Shown in pieces: positions 17,703 through 25,874 of a DNA stretch of 64,000 nucleotides. The stretch is from Bacillota bacterium (GTDB lineage Bacteria; Bacillota; Clostridia; Acetivibrionales; DSM-27016). Position numbers and translations under genes: made by a program. The DNA lies in NCBI GenBank assembly GCA_023390115.1, contig JAEWDM010000035.1, positions 67,936 to 131,935 on the forward strand, given 5' to 3'. The notes beneath the pieces were generated by a model. It saw nothing but the letters and a program-made list of their open reading frames with translations. It was not told where the DNA came from and ran no database searches. Within the stretch, counting starts at the first letter, position 1. The number at the start of each line of letters is the position of its first letter.

Positions 17703-18770
17703 TTAGTTTAATATGCTTATACCTCCGGATACCGTGCTTATGTTTATATCAGCACCTCCCGAGCCAACCCTGCCATTTACTTTCTTTTTTGAAGCAGCCT
17801 CATTCTCCCGGCTCATGTCAAACCTGTTTGTTATATATCCTGAAGTAGAGCCGGCGTTTAAGTTAAAAGAAGCTTCTTCGTCGAGTGTCACATTAACAGA
17901 GCCTGAAATGGAGCTGAATTTATATTCTCCGCTGTCGTCTATCCTTTCAGCCTCTACATGTATGCCCCCCGATGTCGTACGAAAATCGGATATACTCCCA
18001 AGGTAAGTACCGCTTACATTTATGCTCCCGGATATAGTTGAAGCAGTCATACTTCCCTCTATATCATCCGCTTTAATTCTTCCTGAGGTAGTCCTGCATT
18101 TTACTCCGCCAACTGCCTGTTCCAGAGTGATCTCCCCTGAAATGGTTTGTAGTGTCATACTTCCTTTAGAATCTTCGATATCTATTCCCCCTGATGTTGT
18201 CTCTGCGCTAAATTTTTCCGATGCGGAGCTTCTTATCTCAATTCTGCCCGACACCGAAGATAAATTCAGCTCTTTAACACCCTTAAGGTCTGAGGCTCTT
18301 ATATCTCCCGATGTTGAATTTCCGCTTATAATCTCGGCATTTTTGGGAACTGCAATCTCCAAATTTACTGTCTGCCTGTTAACACCCCACACTCCCGTAA
18401 TATATTTTACATTTACGCTTATATTTCCGTTATTATTATCCACATCAATCTTTATTTTATCAATAAGCTGCTCTAAATCCTTTTGGCTCCCTCCACCCTT
18501 TACGCTCTTTAATGCCGTTATCTGAACGGAATCCTCTTCCCATGATTTAAATACTATTTCTCCGCCTGTATTGGCAACAACAAGCCTTCCGTTTTCCTTA
18601 AAGGGTTCGCTTATTACCTCCGCCTTTTCAAGAGAATTATTGCCCCCTGGCCATTCAAAGGACTCTCTTTCGTTAAAGGAAATTATCTTCTTTCCGTTTA
18701 TTGATAGCGCACATCCCGAAAATATCACAAGCAGCATGCCTGATATAAAAATCAATACAAATTTTTTCAT
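17703..18770 (-). CDS. DUF4097 beta-repeat lipoprotein
   Basis: A 355-residue protein predicted to be exported and lipid-anchored: MKKFVLIFISGMLLVIFSGC gives a lipobox and mature Cys at about residue 20. From residue about 150 to the end it has repeats of about 18-22 residues each built on T/S-x-SG-x-I/V (STSGDI, SVSGRIEI, TTSGGIDI, TISGEITL, TTSGRIKA, TISGSINV, TTSGGIHV, SISGSVNV, STSGYI, STVSGGISIL), the pattern of DUF4097 (DUF4098-like) beta-solenoids. Proteins of this family often accompany envelope-stress systems; the precise role is unknown. ATG follows AAGGGG. Downstream of a small membrane peptide on the same strand. Confidence 0.8.
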   Translation of the reverse strand: MKKFVLIFISGMLLVIFSGCALSINGKKIISFNERESFEWPGGNNSLEKAEVISEPFKENGRLVVANTGGEIVFKSWEEDSVQITALKSVKGGGSQKDLEQLIDKIKIDVDNNNGNISVNVKYITGVWGVNRQTVNLEIAVPKNAEIISGNSTSGDIRASDLKGVKELNLSSVSGRIEIRSSASEKFSAETTSGGIDIEDSKGSMTLQTISGEITLEQAVGGVKCRTTSGRIKADDIEGSMTASTISGSINVSGTYLGSISDFRTTSGGIHVEAERIDDSGEYKFSSISGSVNVTLDEEASFNLNAGSTSGYITNRFDMSRENEAASKKKVNGRVGSGGADINISTVSGGISILN

Positions 18771-18982
18771 AGAGCAATTACCCCTTAAAACCTTTCATGA
18801 TATATAAGAATAGTACGATATATCTTTTAATTTGTCTGCAAAAAATTCAGCTTCTGTATAATTATTAAATCGAAACCGGAAAGCTATCCAGTTCCCGTAA
18901 CTGATCTTCTCTCCGGCAGGCAGAGCCTTGAATTCTCATGCCTGGTGCTTTCTAACACTTTGTCTGCCAGAAATTTGACGCA

Positions 18983-19063
18983 TTAAAAAGCACCGGTAAA
19001 CAGGCCTGCTAAAGCAAGCAAAAAAACAATTACACCTATAGTAGTTTTTATTGCATTCTTCAT
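18983..19063 (-). CDS. 26-residue hydrophobic membrane peptide
   Basis: ATG at 19063 is preceded by AAGGGAGG at nine-base spacing, one of the best ribosome binding sites in the region. The product begins MKNAIKTTIG and continues with the single membrane-spanning stretch VIVFLLALAGLFTGAF, where it ends. No family is recognised. Three tandem TTGACT-containing repeats sit immediately upstream of the ribosome binding site. It lies between radC (150 bases upstream on the same strand) and the DUF4097 gene (212 bases downstream). A chance ORF is possible, but the Shine-Dalgarno and hydrophobicity argue for a real small protein. Confidence 0.5.
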   Translation of the reverse strand: MKNAIKTTIGVIVFLLALAGLFTGAF

Positions 19064-19080
19064 AATATATTGCCTCCCTT

Positions 19081-19139
19081 AGTCAAAGTTTTCTTCGGAA
19101 AGTCAAGTTTCCTCTGGAAAGTCAAGTTTCCCTCGCGAA
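19081..19139. repeat. Three tandem 19-20-bp repeats upstream of the small-peptide gene
   Basis: Units start at 19081, 19101 and 19120 with AGTCAAaGTTTtC, AGTCAAGTTTCC and AGTCAAGTTTCC, each ending GGAA, GGAA or CGAA. On the coding (minus) strand they read GGAAACTTGACT in series and run directly into the Shine-Dalgarno of the 26-residue peptide gene. Each unit also has GGAAA/TTTCC dyad symmetry, suiting either a protein-binding array or RNA structure. Confidence 0.8.
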
Positions 19140-19212
19140 AAAATTTTTCCTATATGCAATATATTAAGGGATGCAATTATATGTTACATAATATGTTTAT
19201 TTATGAGAAGCA

Positions 19213-19896
19213 TCAACCATTCATCAGGCCTCTTTCCGTTAAGCTGGTATACCTGTCACCCGCCACTATAATATGGTCAATTACTTTAATTGATATTGCC
19301 TCAAGTGCCATGAGTATTCTTTTAGTTGCTTCAAGGTCTGAGTGAGACGGCCTTAAGCTGCCTCCGGGATGATTATGTGCAAGTATTATGCTGCTGGCCT
19401 GATGCCTCAGCGCAGCCTCAACAATCAATCTTGGATACACAGGTGCTTCATTTATTGTACCCTCATGTACCAGAGCAGAATAATTTACCCTGTTTTGAGA
19501 ATCCAGGCATATTACAAAAAAAGCCTCATAAATCCTGCCTGCAAACAGAGAAACAGCATACTCCCCCGCTTTTAGCGAGCTGTTGAGAAGGGGCTTGTCT
19601 CCCCACTTATCTTTAAAATATCTTCTTGCCAGCGATGGAATAAGAGATGCCAGAATTGCCGTATTCTCACTGACTCCGCATCTTTTGCAAATATCCTCCG
19701 GGCTGGCCTCAAACAGCCCTGAAAGAGATCCAAATTCCTTTATCATTTTATGCGCAAGCTCATTTGTATCCCTCATAGGTATGCAGAAAAAAAGAAGCAT
19801 TTCCAGCACCTGATGATCCTCAAATGCATCAAGCCCTTCCCTTAAATACCTCGCTTTTACCCTTTGCCGGTGCCCTTCATGCAGCTTTTTATCCAT
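19213..19896 (-). CDS. radC: RadC-family JAB-domain protein
   Basis: A 227-residue member of the RadC (UPF0758) family. The N-terminal helix-hairpin-helix region (residues about 25-75) is followed by a JAB/MPN metalloprotease-like domain with the metal motif HNHPGG ... PSHSDLEAT, complete in its His and Asp ligands. Historically called a DNA repair protein, but its molecular role is unclear. The second ATG of ATGATG is chosen, six bases after GGAGG. Upstream on the same strand is a DUF421 gene; the usual radC-mreB context is not seen. Confidence 0.92.
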   Translation of the reverse strand: MDKKLHEGHRQRVKARYLREGLDAFEDHQVLEMLLFFCIPMRDTNELAHKMIKEFGSLSGLFEASPEDICKRCGVSENTAILASLIPSLARRYFKDKWGDKPLLNSSLKAGEYAVSLFAGRIYEAFFVICLDSQNRVNYSALVHEGTINEAPVYPRLIVEAALRHQASSIILAHNHPGGSLRPSHSDLEATKRILMALEAISIKVIDHIIVAGDRYTSLTERGLMNG

Positions 19897-20035
19897 CATT
19901 TCCCTCCAGGCAAGAATAGTTTATGCAAAACGCTCTGCAATCATCTCCTACCTCCACATATTCTCCGCCTTACATTAAATTCCCTCCCTGCTGAAGCAAA
20001 TTCCACCGCATGGTTAAATAAAAGGTTTGATGTTT

Positions 20036-20749
20036 TTAATGCCTTATATTGTGTATTTCATTTATACTCTCCTTACCCTTTGATACATATAGCTGCCCGT
20101 CAGTATTTATTGCCGCATAAAACACCTCCCTTTCGGAGCTTATGCTGCTTTTTCCGAGCTGATTATGCAGCCATTCCTTGCTCAAATTCAGCCGAGCCAG
20201 GTTTTCCTCATATATTTCTCCTTCAACAATCAGCGGGATGGATAATCCCTTATAATTTGTATTCAGCTTTACTTCATTTGGAGTTAACGGCTGATACTGA
20301 GATTTCTTAAGTATGCTGAGCTGGCCTGTGGATTCTATTATGGCAAACTCTACTTCACCGACATCAAAAATCTCTTTTTCACGAAGCATCATAAGTATTG
20401 TATCCATACTATACTTCAGTCTTCTTAAGTTTGCTTTTACAAATTGTCCGTTCTCTATTACAACGACAGGCTCAAAGGTAAGCAGCTTCCCCAGCCTTTT
20501 GCTTTTTATAATAAGAGCTCCATAAAAATACTGCATAAGCATTATCAGCACCAGCGCATAGGCAACGGGCAGATGCTTTATCTCAGGCTCCGCTATGTCG
20601 GCGCCAACCACCGAAGCTAAGGTTATAACTACCAGAAAATCAAAGACAGGAATTTCACCTATTTTCCTTCTTCCCGTGATCAGCGTCATTACCAGAAACA
20701 AAAGCATTATAGATATAATTCTTGCTGTAAGTATCAAATAAGTCATCAT
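20036..20749 (-). CDS. DUF421/YetF-family membrane protein
   Basis: A 237-residue protein with three N-terminal membrane segments (LILTARIISIMLLFLVMTLI, FDFLVVITLASVVGADIA, AYALVLIMLMQYFYGALI), then the conserved DUF421 cytoplasmic domain: GRRKIGEIPVFDFL, PVVVIENGQFVKANLRRLKYSMDTILMMLREKEIFDVGEVEFAIIE split by the usual turns, and a second YetF-C like part ending EVFYAAINTDGQLYVS. Family function is unknown; relatives occur in sporulating Firmicutes. The start at 20749 follows AAAGGAGG at ten bases; an earlier in-frame codon lacks a ribosome binding site. Confidence 0.85.
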   Translation of the reverse strand: MMTYLILTARIISIMLLFLVMTLITGRRKIGEIPVFDFLVVITLASVVGADIAEPEIKHLPVAYALVLIMLMQYFYGALIIKSKRLGKLLTFEPVVVIENGQFVKANLRRLKYSMDTILMMLREKEIFDVGEVEFAIIESTGQLSILKKSQYQPLTPNEVKLNTNYKGLSIPLIVEGEIYEENLARLNLSKEWLHNQLGKSSISSEREVFYAAINTDGQLYVSKGKESINEIHNIRH

Positions 20750-20898
20750 CGGGCTTGTACCTCCTTTACCCAGTATTTTATCCACTTTTTAATATTTATT
20801 TTAATAAGTTATCCACATTTGAATAACATTCTTATCATAACTGTCTATAATTATAAAAATCAGGCATACTTATATCTCTGATTTTCCCGGCATAAACA

Positions 20899-20935
20899 AA
20901 AATACGGCGCCTCATATTTTGAGATGCCGTATTTT
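20899..20935. terminator. Terminator of the Bce-type transporter genes
   Basis: AAAATACGGC pairs with GCCGTATTTT, with an inner CTC/GAG pair, 30 bases after the stop codon of the permease gene; A/T flanks let it act in either direction. Confidence 0.75.
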
Positions 20936-20964
20936 ATAAAGCGGGTAAGGACATAAGTGCTTTC

Positions 20965-23013
20965 TTACCGCCGGACAATCCTGTAATAAGCCTTAGCCGT
21001 AAAGCGGTAAACAAATATATATGCAAGTGCAAAAAGCACGCTTGTAGCCGCAATGCACATTATTGTCAAGCCGCTGTTGAACAGCAGGAATACCTCCAGC
21101 AGCCGTATAATCATATTGCCCGCCGCCGCCACGTGCAGAAGCGCCGTGGCAAGCGGAAGGAAAAATATAATAAGAATTTGCTTGTTTATCGTGCCCTTCA
21201 CTTCGTCGTCGCTCATGCCGACCTTTTGCATAATAACAAAGCGTTCTCTGTCATCAAAGCCTTCGGATATTTGTTTAAAGTAAATAATCAGAATTGTATT
21301 TGTCAAAAACAGTATAGCGAAGAAGGCTCCGAGGAAAAGCAGTCCTCCAAATATCCCGTTGCCTTGCTCACGGCCGGTGAAAATATTTCTGTAAGAATAC
21401 CCGCTTCCCGTATCCAGCCCGTCCGTAGCTACATCGTAAAGGCGTTCCGGTACGGCCTTGGAATAAGCTATACAGTCGCTGCTGTCTCCTTTAATGTTAA
21501 TAACGGTGGTAAATGAGAAGCAATCCCCCCTGCCATTGGAGCTGCTGCCCGCAGCCGGATTAATTGCGGCTCTCAGCGCAAGAGCGGCAGCATCATCTGA
21601 GGCTACAATAAACAGCCTTGTTTGACTCACGGAATTTTTACCTGCAGTAAACCTTGTGCCGGAAATAATATTTTTCACAGCATACCTTGTGCCCCCAACA
21701 GCTAGCTGTGAGTGGCTTCCGATATCATCATCGGTCAGAAGCAGCAGCTCATGGCTCCCAAGCTCTTCCTTTTCCCCTGTTACGGTATTATATTCCTCTT
21801 CCGTTGTTATATAAACATAAAAGTAGTTATTGTTGTAGTCTTCCGTACCTGCAATGAGCTCGCCATTTTTATTTTTGAATATAAATTCACCATTTTTTAT
21901 AATGAGGTTGTCACTGAGGGACTTGTAGCTGTATACACTTTCAATGGTAATGCGGTGCTCCCGTGCCAGCGCCTCAATCGTCTCGGCGGCTTTGCCGGCA
22001 TTGGGAAGCTGTGCATAATTTTTATTATAATCTATCGATATAACCAAATCATTCGGATTCTGAACCGAAAGTATTTCCTCCTGTCCGAAATAGAGAGCGC
22101 AGCAGCTCGAAACCGTCACCAGCACCATAGTGGAAAGAATACAGATGTTATAAAGCCCCGAGGCATTTTGCTTCAAACGGTGCATAAGTCCCGATACAGC
22201 TATGAAGTTTCCCGGCTGATAATAGTACCCTTTATTCCTTTTCAAAGCACGGAGCAAAAACACACTTCCCGCAGTAAAGAGCATCCAGGTAGCGATTATA
22301 ACCAGTATAACCGCAGGCCAGAAAAGCCCCAGTGCCGCCGCGGGAATTTTCGCCGTAATGGATACGGTGTATGCTGTACACAGAAGAATCAGCCCTATAA
22401 TTGTCAGAGGAACAGCTCCCCGTACCTTCTTTTCACCCTTTCTTTTCCCTGAAAGCAGTTCGACAGGATTGGCAAGGCGCACCTGATTAAGATTGTAAAC
22501 TGTGGTAAGCACAAATATGCCCGTGAATATCGCGGCAGTGACAGCAAACGCAGAAGGGGACAGCACATATTTACTGTCCGGCGCAGTTTTCACAATTTTA
22601 AGCAGCAGCATAAAAGCCAGCTTGCCGAATACAACTCCAAACAGAAAGCCCAGTCCCATAGAAGCGGTATTGAGCATAGCACTTTCCCACAGAATAATTT
22701 TGCCTACATGGCGCTTCTCTAACCCCAGAACTGCATAAAGCCCGAATTCCTGCTTGCGGCGCTTAATGAGAAAGCTGTTTATATACAGCATGTAAGCAAC
22801 GGTAAACAAGCTCATTACAACAAGGCCAAATGTGAGCATTGCCTGCATTGTCGGACCAAAGCTCATGTTTGAAATGCTTTTTGAGAACACTATGTTTATG
22901 ATTATAAAATACATAGAAGACATAATTACTGTTGCAATGACATAGGGAATGTACATTCTCTTGTTGCGTATCAGATTACCCCTTGCCAGCTTACGAAACA
23001 ATCCCTTACCCAA
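20965..23013 (-). CDS. ABC transporter permease, BceB/VraG type
   Basis: A 682-residue FtsX-like permease of the peptide-antibiotic resistance class. It has about ten membrane segments (first VIATVIMSSMYFIIINIVF) and, between segments seven and eight, a large extracellular domain (residues about 310-520) as in BceB-type transporters that sense and detoxify cell-wall antibiotics such as bacitracin. Translation starts at TTG (23013), eight bases after GGAGG, overlapping the end of the ATPase gene by eight bases. With the neighbouring ATPase, kinase and regulator it forms a complete Bce module. Confidence 0.9.
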   Translation of the reverse strand: MGKGLFRKLARGNLIRNKRMYIPYVIATVIMSSMYFIIINIVFSKSISNMSFGPTMQAMLTFGLVVMSLFTVAYMLYINSFLIKRRKQEFGLYAVLGLEKRHVGKIILWESAMLNTASMGLGFLFGVVFGKLAFMLLLKIVKTAPDSKYVLSPSAFAVTAAIFTGIFVLTTVYNLNQVRLANPVELLSGKRKGEKKVRGAVPLTIIGLILLCTAYTVSITAKIPAAALGLFWPAVILVIIATWMLFTAGSVFLLRALKRNKGYYYQPGNFIAVSGLMHRLKQNASGLYNICILSTMVLVTVSSCCALYFGQEEILSVQNPNDLVISIDYNKNYAQLPNAGKAAETIEALAREHRITIESVYSYKSLSDNLIIKNGEFIFKNKNGELIAGTEDYNNNYFYVYITTEEEYNTVTGEKEELGSHELLLLTDDDIGSHSQLAVGGTRYAVKNIISGTRFTAGKNSVSQTRLFIVASDDAAALALRAAINPAAGSSSNGRGDCFSFTTVINIKGDSSDCIAYSKAVPERLYDVATDGLDTGSGYSYRNIFTGREQGNGIFGGLLFLGAFFAILFLTNTILIIYFKQISEGFDDRERFVIMQKVGMSDDEVKGTINKQILIIFFLPLATALLHVAAAGNMIIRLLEVFLLFNSGLTIMCIAATSVLFALAYIFVYRFTAKAYYRIVRR

Positions 23014-23773
23014 TGTCCGCACCTCCGTCAGATAATACTGACAGCGTTGACACAACCTTGTCAAAGAACTCGCGCCGTGTGCTTTCGCCCTTGTACAACT
23101 GGCTGAACAGCTCTCCGTCCTTTATAAAAAGAACGCGGGAGGCATAGCTTGCCGCCATTGCACTGTGTGTGACCATAAGAATAGTCTGACCGCTGTGATT
23201 CAATTTTGCGAATATATCAAGCAAATTGGCAGAAGCCTTGGAGTCTAAAGCGCCCGTGGGCTCATCAGCGAGAATCAGCTTAGGCCCCGTTATAACCGCC
23301 CTGGCAACAGCCGTACGCTGCTTTTCCCCGCCTGAAATTTCATACGGAAATTTATCAAGAAGCTCCTGTATTGCCAATTCTGCCGCAAGAGGCCGAAGCC
23401 TCTTCTCCATTTCCTCTACCGCAGTGCCTGCAAGCACAAGCGGAAGAAGAATATTGTCCTTAACAGAAAAGGTATCTAAGAGATTAAAGTCCTGAAACAC
23501 AAAGCCAAGATTGCTTCTTCTAAAAACCGATATTTCCTTGTCCTTTATTGTATTAAAGCTTTTTCCATCCATAATAATCTCACCGGAGGTGGGCTTATCG
23601 AGAGAAGCTATGATGTTTAAAAGTGTTGTCTTGCCTGATCCCGATGCACCCATGACAGCAATAAACTCGCCTTTGTTCACCTCAAAGCTCACGTCTGTCA
23701 GTGCCATGCACTGTTTTCCTCCCAGCCTTGTATTATATATCTTTTTTATATGCCGTACCTTTAGCAGTTCCAT
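23006..23773 (-). CDS. ABC transporter ATP-binding protein, BceA type
   Basis: A 255-residue ATPase with Walker A (GASGSGKTT), Q-loop (FQDFNLLDTF), signature (ISGGEKQRTAVARA), Walker B (LILADEPTGALDS) and the H-loop (VTHS). It energises the large BceB-type permease encoded immediately downstream. ATG follows AAGGAG. A hairpin separates it from the upstream kinase gene, so transporter genes may be transcribed from a separate, regulator-controlled promoter, as is usual for this class. Confidence 0.93.
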   Translation of the reverse strand: MELLKVRHIKKIYNTRLGGKQCMALTDVSFEVNKGEFIAVMGASGSGKTTLLNIIASLDKPTSGEIIMDGKSFNTIKDKEISVFRRSNLGFVFQDFNLLDTFSVKDNILLPLVLAGTAVEEMEKRLRPLAAELAIQELLDKFPYEISGGEKQRTAVARAVITGPKLILADEPTGALDSKASANLLDIFAKLNHSGQTILMVTHSAMAASYASRVLFIKDGELFSQLYKGESTRREFFDKVVSTLSVLSDGGADIG

Positions 23774-23827
23774 TTTACGCTCCTTAACTTTAAATTATAT
23801 TTCCTGGCCTTTTGTAAAAAGTATAGC

Positions 23828-23876
23828 AAAAGGAGAAATGTGTCGCCATATACGCAGGCTTACACTTCTCCCTTTA
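23828..23876 (-). terminator. Hairpin between the kinase and ATPase genes of the Bce module
   Basis: AAAGGAGAA-TGT pairs with ACA-TTCTCC-TTT around a loop of about 20 bases. It could end the regulator-kinase transcript and so separate it from the inducible transporter genes. Confidence 0.5.
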
Positions 23877-23910
23877 AAACTTACATTATTGTAAGGTTTG
23901 TCCCGTCTTA

Positions 23911-24897
23911 TCATTCAGCCATTCCAAGCCTGTCAGGAAATATAAGCCTTGCCTTGGTACCGACCCCCGGCGCTGAAGTAATTACTATCTCTATTGCAAG
24001 GTGATCCGCCACGCGCTTTGCCATATAAAGCCCGATACCGCTTGCGCGCTGATCCAGCCTTCCGTTATACCCTGTATAGCCCTTTTCAAAAATGCGGGCG
24101 AGGTCCTCAGAGCGTATTCCAATGCCTGTATCCTGAATAACCAGACCCTCTTCGTCAAAGCTGATCGTTATTGTTCCCCGCAAGGTATACTTTACTGCAT
24201 TTGAAAGCATCTGCTCTATTATAAAGCTGAGCCATTTGCTGTCTGTAGTCACAGTTTGGTCTATACCGCCCAGTTTTATGGAAAGCTCACGGCAGCTAAA
24301 CAGCACGGCAAACTTTTTAAGGCTTTGCCTGACAATTGCACCGAGAGAATATTCCCGTATTACAAGATCACTTGACAGATCCTCAAGCTTTACATATTGC
24401 AGTGCCATTTCAACATACCGCTCTATCTTAAACAGCTCCTGCCTGAAGAGAGAAGCCTCGCCCCTGCCGCTGTCCAATGCCAGCCGCATCGCTGAAATGG
24501 GGATTTTTATCTGATGCAGCCACATGGTATAGTAATCCATTTGCTCTCCGTGTGCAGAGGAAATTGCATTTGAATGCTCTTCTACTATTTTGTACAGACT
24601 GCCTATTATTTGCTGGTATTGCCATTCGATATTGTCGTCTGTGTTTGGGAAACGGTGTGAATATTCGCATATATGCCGGTTTATTTCCTCAAGATGCTTT
24701 TTCTTACGGAAAAACCTGCTCAAATCATACACAAGCCAAAGTAAAAGCAGGAAGGTGCAGATTGAAATACCATACGCTAACGCATTCATATCTATTTCAT
24801 AGACATAAAAAATTGCAAAAAATACGGCTGCAAAGCAGATGTAAAACAGCAGCACAGCCCTTCGGCTTTGAAGATACAGCTTAATCGTGTACAACAT
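23911..24897 (-). CDS. Sensor histidine kinase, BceS-like (intramembrane-sensing)
   Basis: A 328-residue kinase with two closely spaced N-terminal membrane segments (VLLFYICFAAVFFAIFYV and ISICTFLLLLWLVY) and almost no extracellular loop, so it cannot bind ligand outside and is expected to read the state of its ABC transporter. The phosphorylated His lies in MWLHQIKIPISAMRLALD; N box MLSNAVKYTLRG; G1 box IQDTGIGI; G2 GIGLYMAKR. ATG at 24897 lies inside the end of the response-regulator gene (17-base overlap), after AAGGG. Confidence 0.92.
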   Translation of the reverse strand: MLYTIKLYLQSRRAVLLFYICFAAVFFAIFYVYEIDMNALAYGISICTFLLLLWLVYDLSRFFRKKKHLEEINRHICEYSHRFPNTDDNIEWQYQQIIGSLYKIVEEHSNAISSAHGEQMDYYTMWLHQIKIPISAMRLALDSGRGEASLFRQELFKIERYVEMALQYVKLEDLSSDLVIREYSLGAIVRQSLKKFAVLFSCRELSIKLGGIDQTVTTDSKWLSFIIEQMLSNAVKYTLRGTITISFDEEGLVIQDTGIGIRSEDLARIFEKGYTGYNGRLDQRASGIGLYMAKRVADHLAIEIVITSAPGVGTKARLIFPDRLGMAE

Positions 24898-25555
24898 ACC
24901 CTGCACCCTTTTTAGTTACAATAAAGTCCGAAAGCCCTATGTCCCCAAGCTTCCTTCTCAGGCGATTAATGTTTACTGCAAGGGTGTTTCCGTCTATAAA
25001 GCTGTCGCTGTCCCACAGGGCCTGCATGAGCTGCTCCCTTGATACAATGTTGTTTTTGTTTTCAATAAGTGACCGCAAAATTCTCAGCTCATTCCTTGTA
25101 AGATCTATACTCCGGCTTCCATGTACAAGTGCTCCCCGGCCCACATCAAGCTCAGCTCCCCCTGCTTCAAGAATAGACCTGTCACTGTAGTAGCTGTATG
25201 TTCGCCTCAGCAGGGCATGTATTTTCGCAATAAGCACATCCATAGAGAACGGCTTTGTTACGTAGTCATCTCCCCCCATGTTTACCGCCATGACAATGTC
25301 CATATTCTCAGCATGGGAAGATAAAAACAGAATGGGAGCGCTGGATTTTTTGCGTATCTCAGCGCACCAGTAATATCCGTTATAGAACGGCAGAGAAATA
25401 TCAAGCAGCACAATATGAGGCTGATTACTGTCAAAGGCAGCCATAACATCCTGAAAATCCGTAACAGCACTGGCATGAAAGCCCCATTTTTTCATATTGT
25501 CAGACAGTAGTCCCGCTATTGTAATATCATCCTCGACAATCAGTATACGATACAC
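24881..25555 (-). CDS. Response regulator, OmpR family, BceR-like
   Basis: A 224-residue DNA-binding regulator. The receiver domain has acidic pocket residues in ILIVEDD, the phosphoacceptor Asp in HIVLLDISLPFYNG and Lys in DYVTKPFSMD. The C-terminal winged helix includes LTRNELRILRSLIENKNNIVSREQL with recognition region NTLAVNINRLRRKLGD. The GTG start at 25555 follows GGAGG at six bases; longer in-frame starts lack a ribosome binding site. It probably activates the downstream transporter genes in response to a cell-wall antibiotic. Confidence 0.93.
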   Translation of the reverse strand: MYRILIVEDDITIAGLLSDNMKKWGFHASAVTDFQDVMAAFDSNQPHIVLLDISLPFYNGYYWCAEIRKKSSAPILFLSSHAENMDIVMAVNMGGDDYVTKPFSMDVLIAKIHALLRRTYSYYSDRSILEAGGAELDVGRGALVHGSRSIDLTRNELRILRSLIENKNNIVSREQLMQALWDSDSFIDGNTLAVNINRLRRKLGDIGLSDFIVTKKGAGYVVHD

Positions 25556-25634
25556 CGCACACCTCCGCCTCTGCATCCTTTACTATACTTAATTTCTTCA
25601 TCCTTATTACACCCTGTACAAATAATTTTTACCA

Positions 25635-25662
25635 AGTATATCATAAATAATTCAAAAGTAAA
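25635..25662 (-). promoter_or_regulatory. Promoter of the Bce-type regulator-kinase genes
   Basis: On the minus strand TTTACT, a 16-base spacer and TATACT lie about 80 bases upstream of the regulator start codon. The rest of the 319-base gap to the divergent YesM gene (25556-25874) has no gene. Confidence 0.45.
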
Positions 25663-25874
25663 AGCATGTGCTTTGCAGTATATAAAGAGCTTCAGGCTTT
25701 TTGCCATGCTTTGTAAACTTATGGTATTGCTTTTTTGTTTTATAAAAGTTACTATTAATTATAGTTAATCTGGCAGATAAGTTATGTTTACCGCTTATTA
25801 AAACGGGTATATACAGGTACACTTTATATTCCGGACGAATTTATCCCCAAGGCTTTCACAGAGGATGGAGAAAA

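Noticed and set aside
21712..22452. 246-codon plus-strand frame inside the BceB-type permease gene
   Set aside because: Antisense shadow of a long, motif-supported gene.
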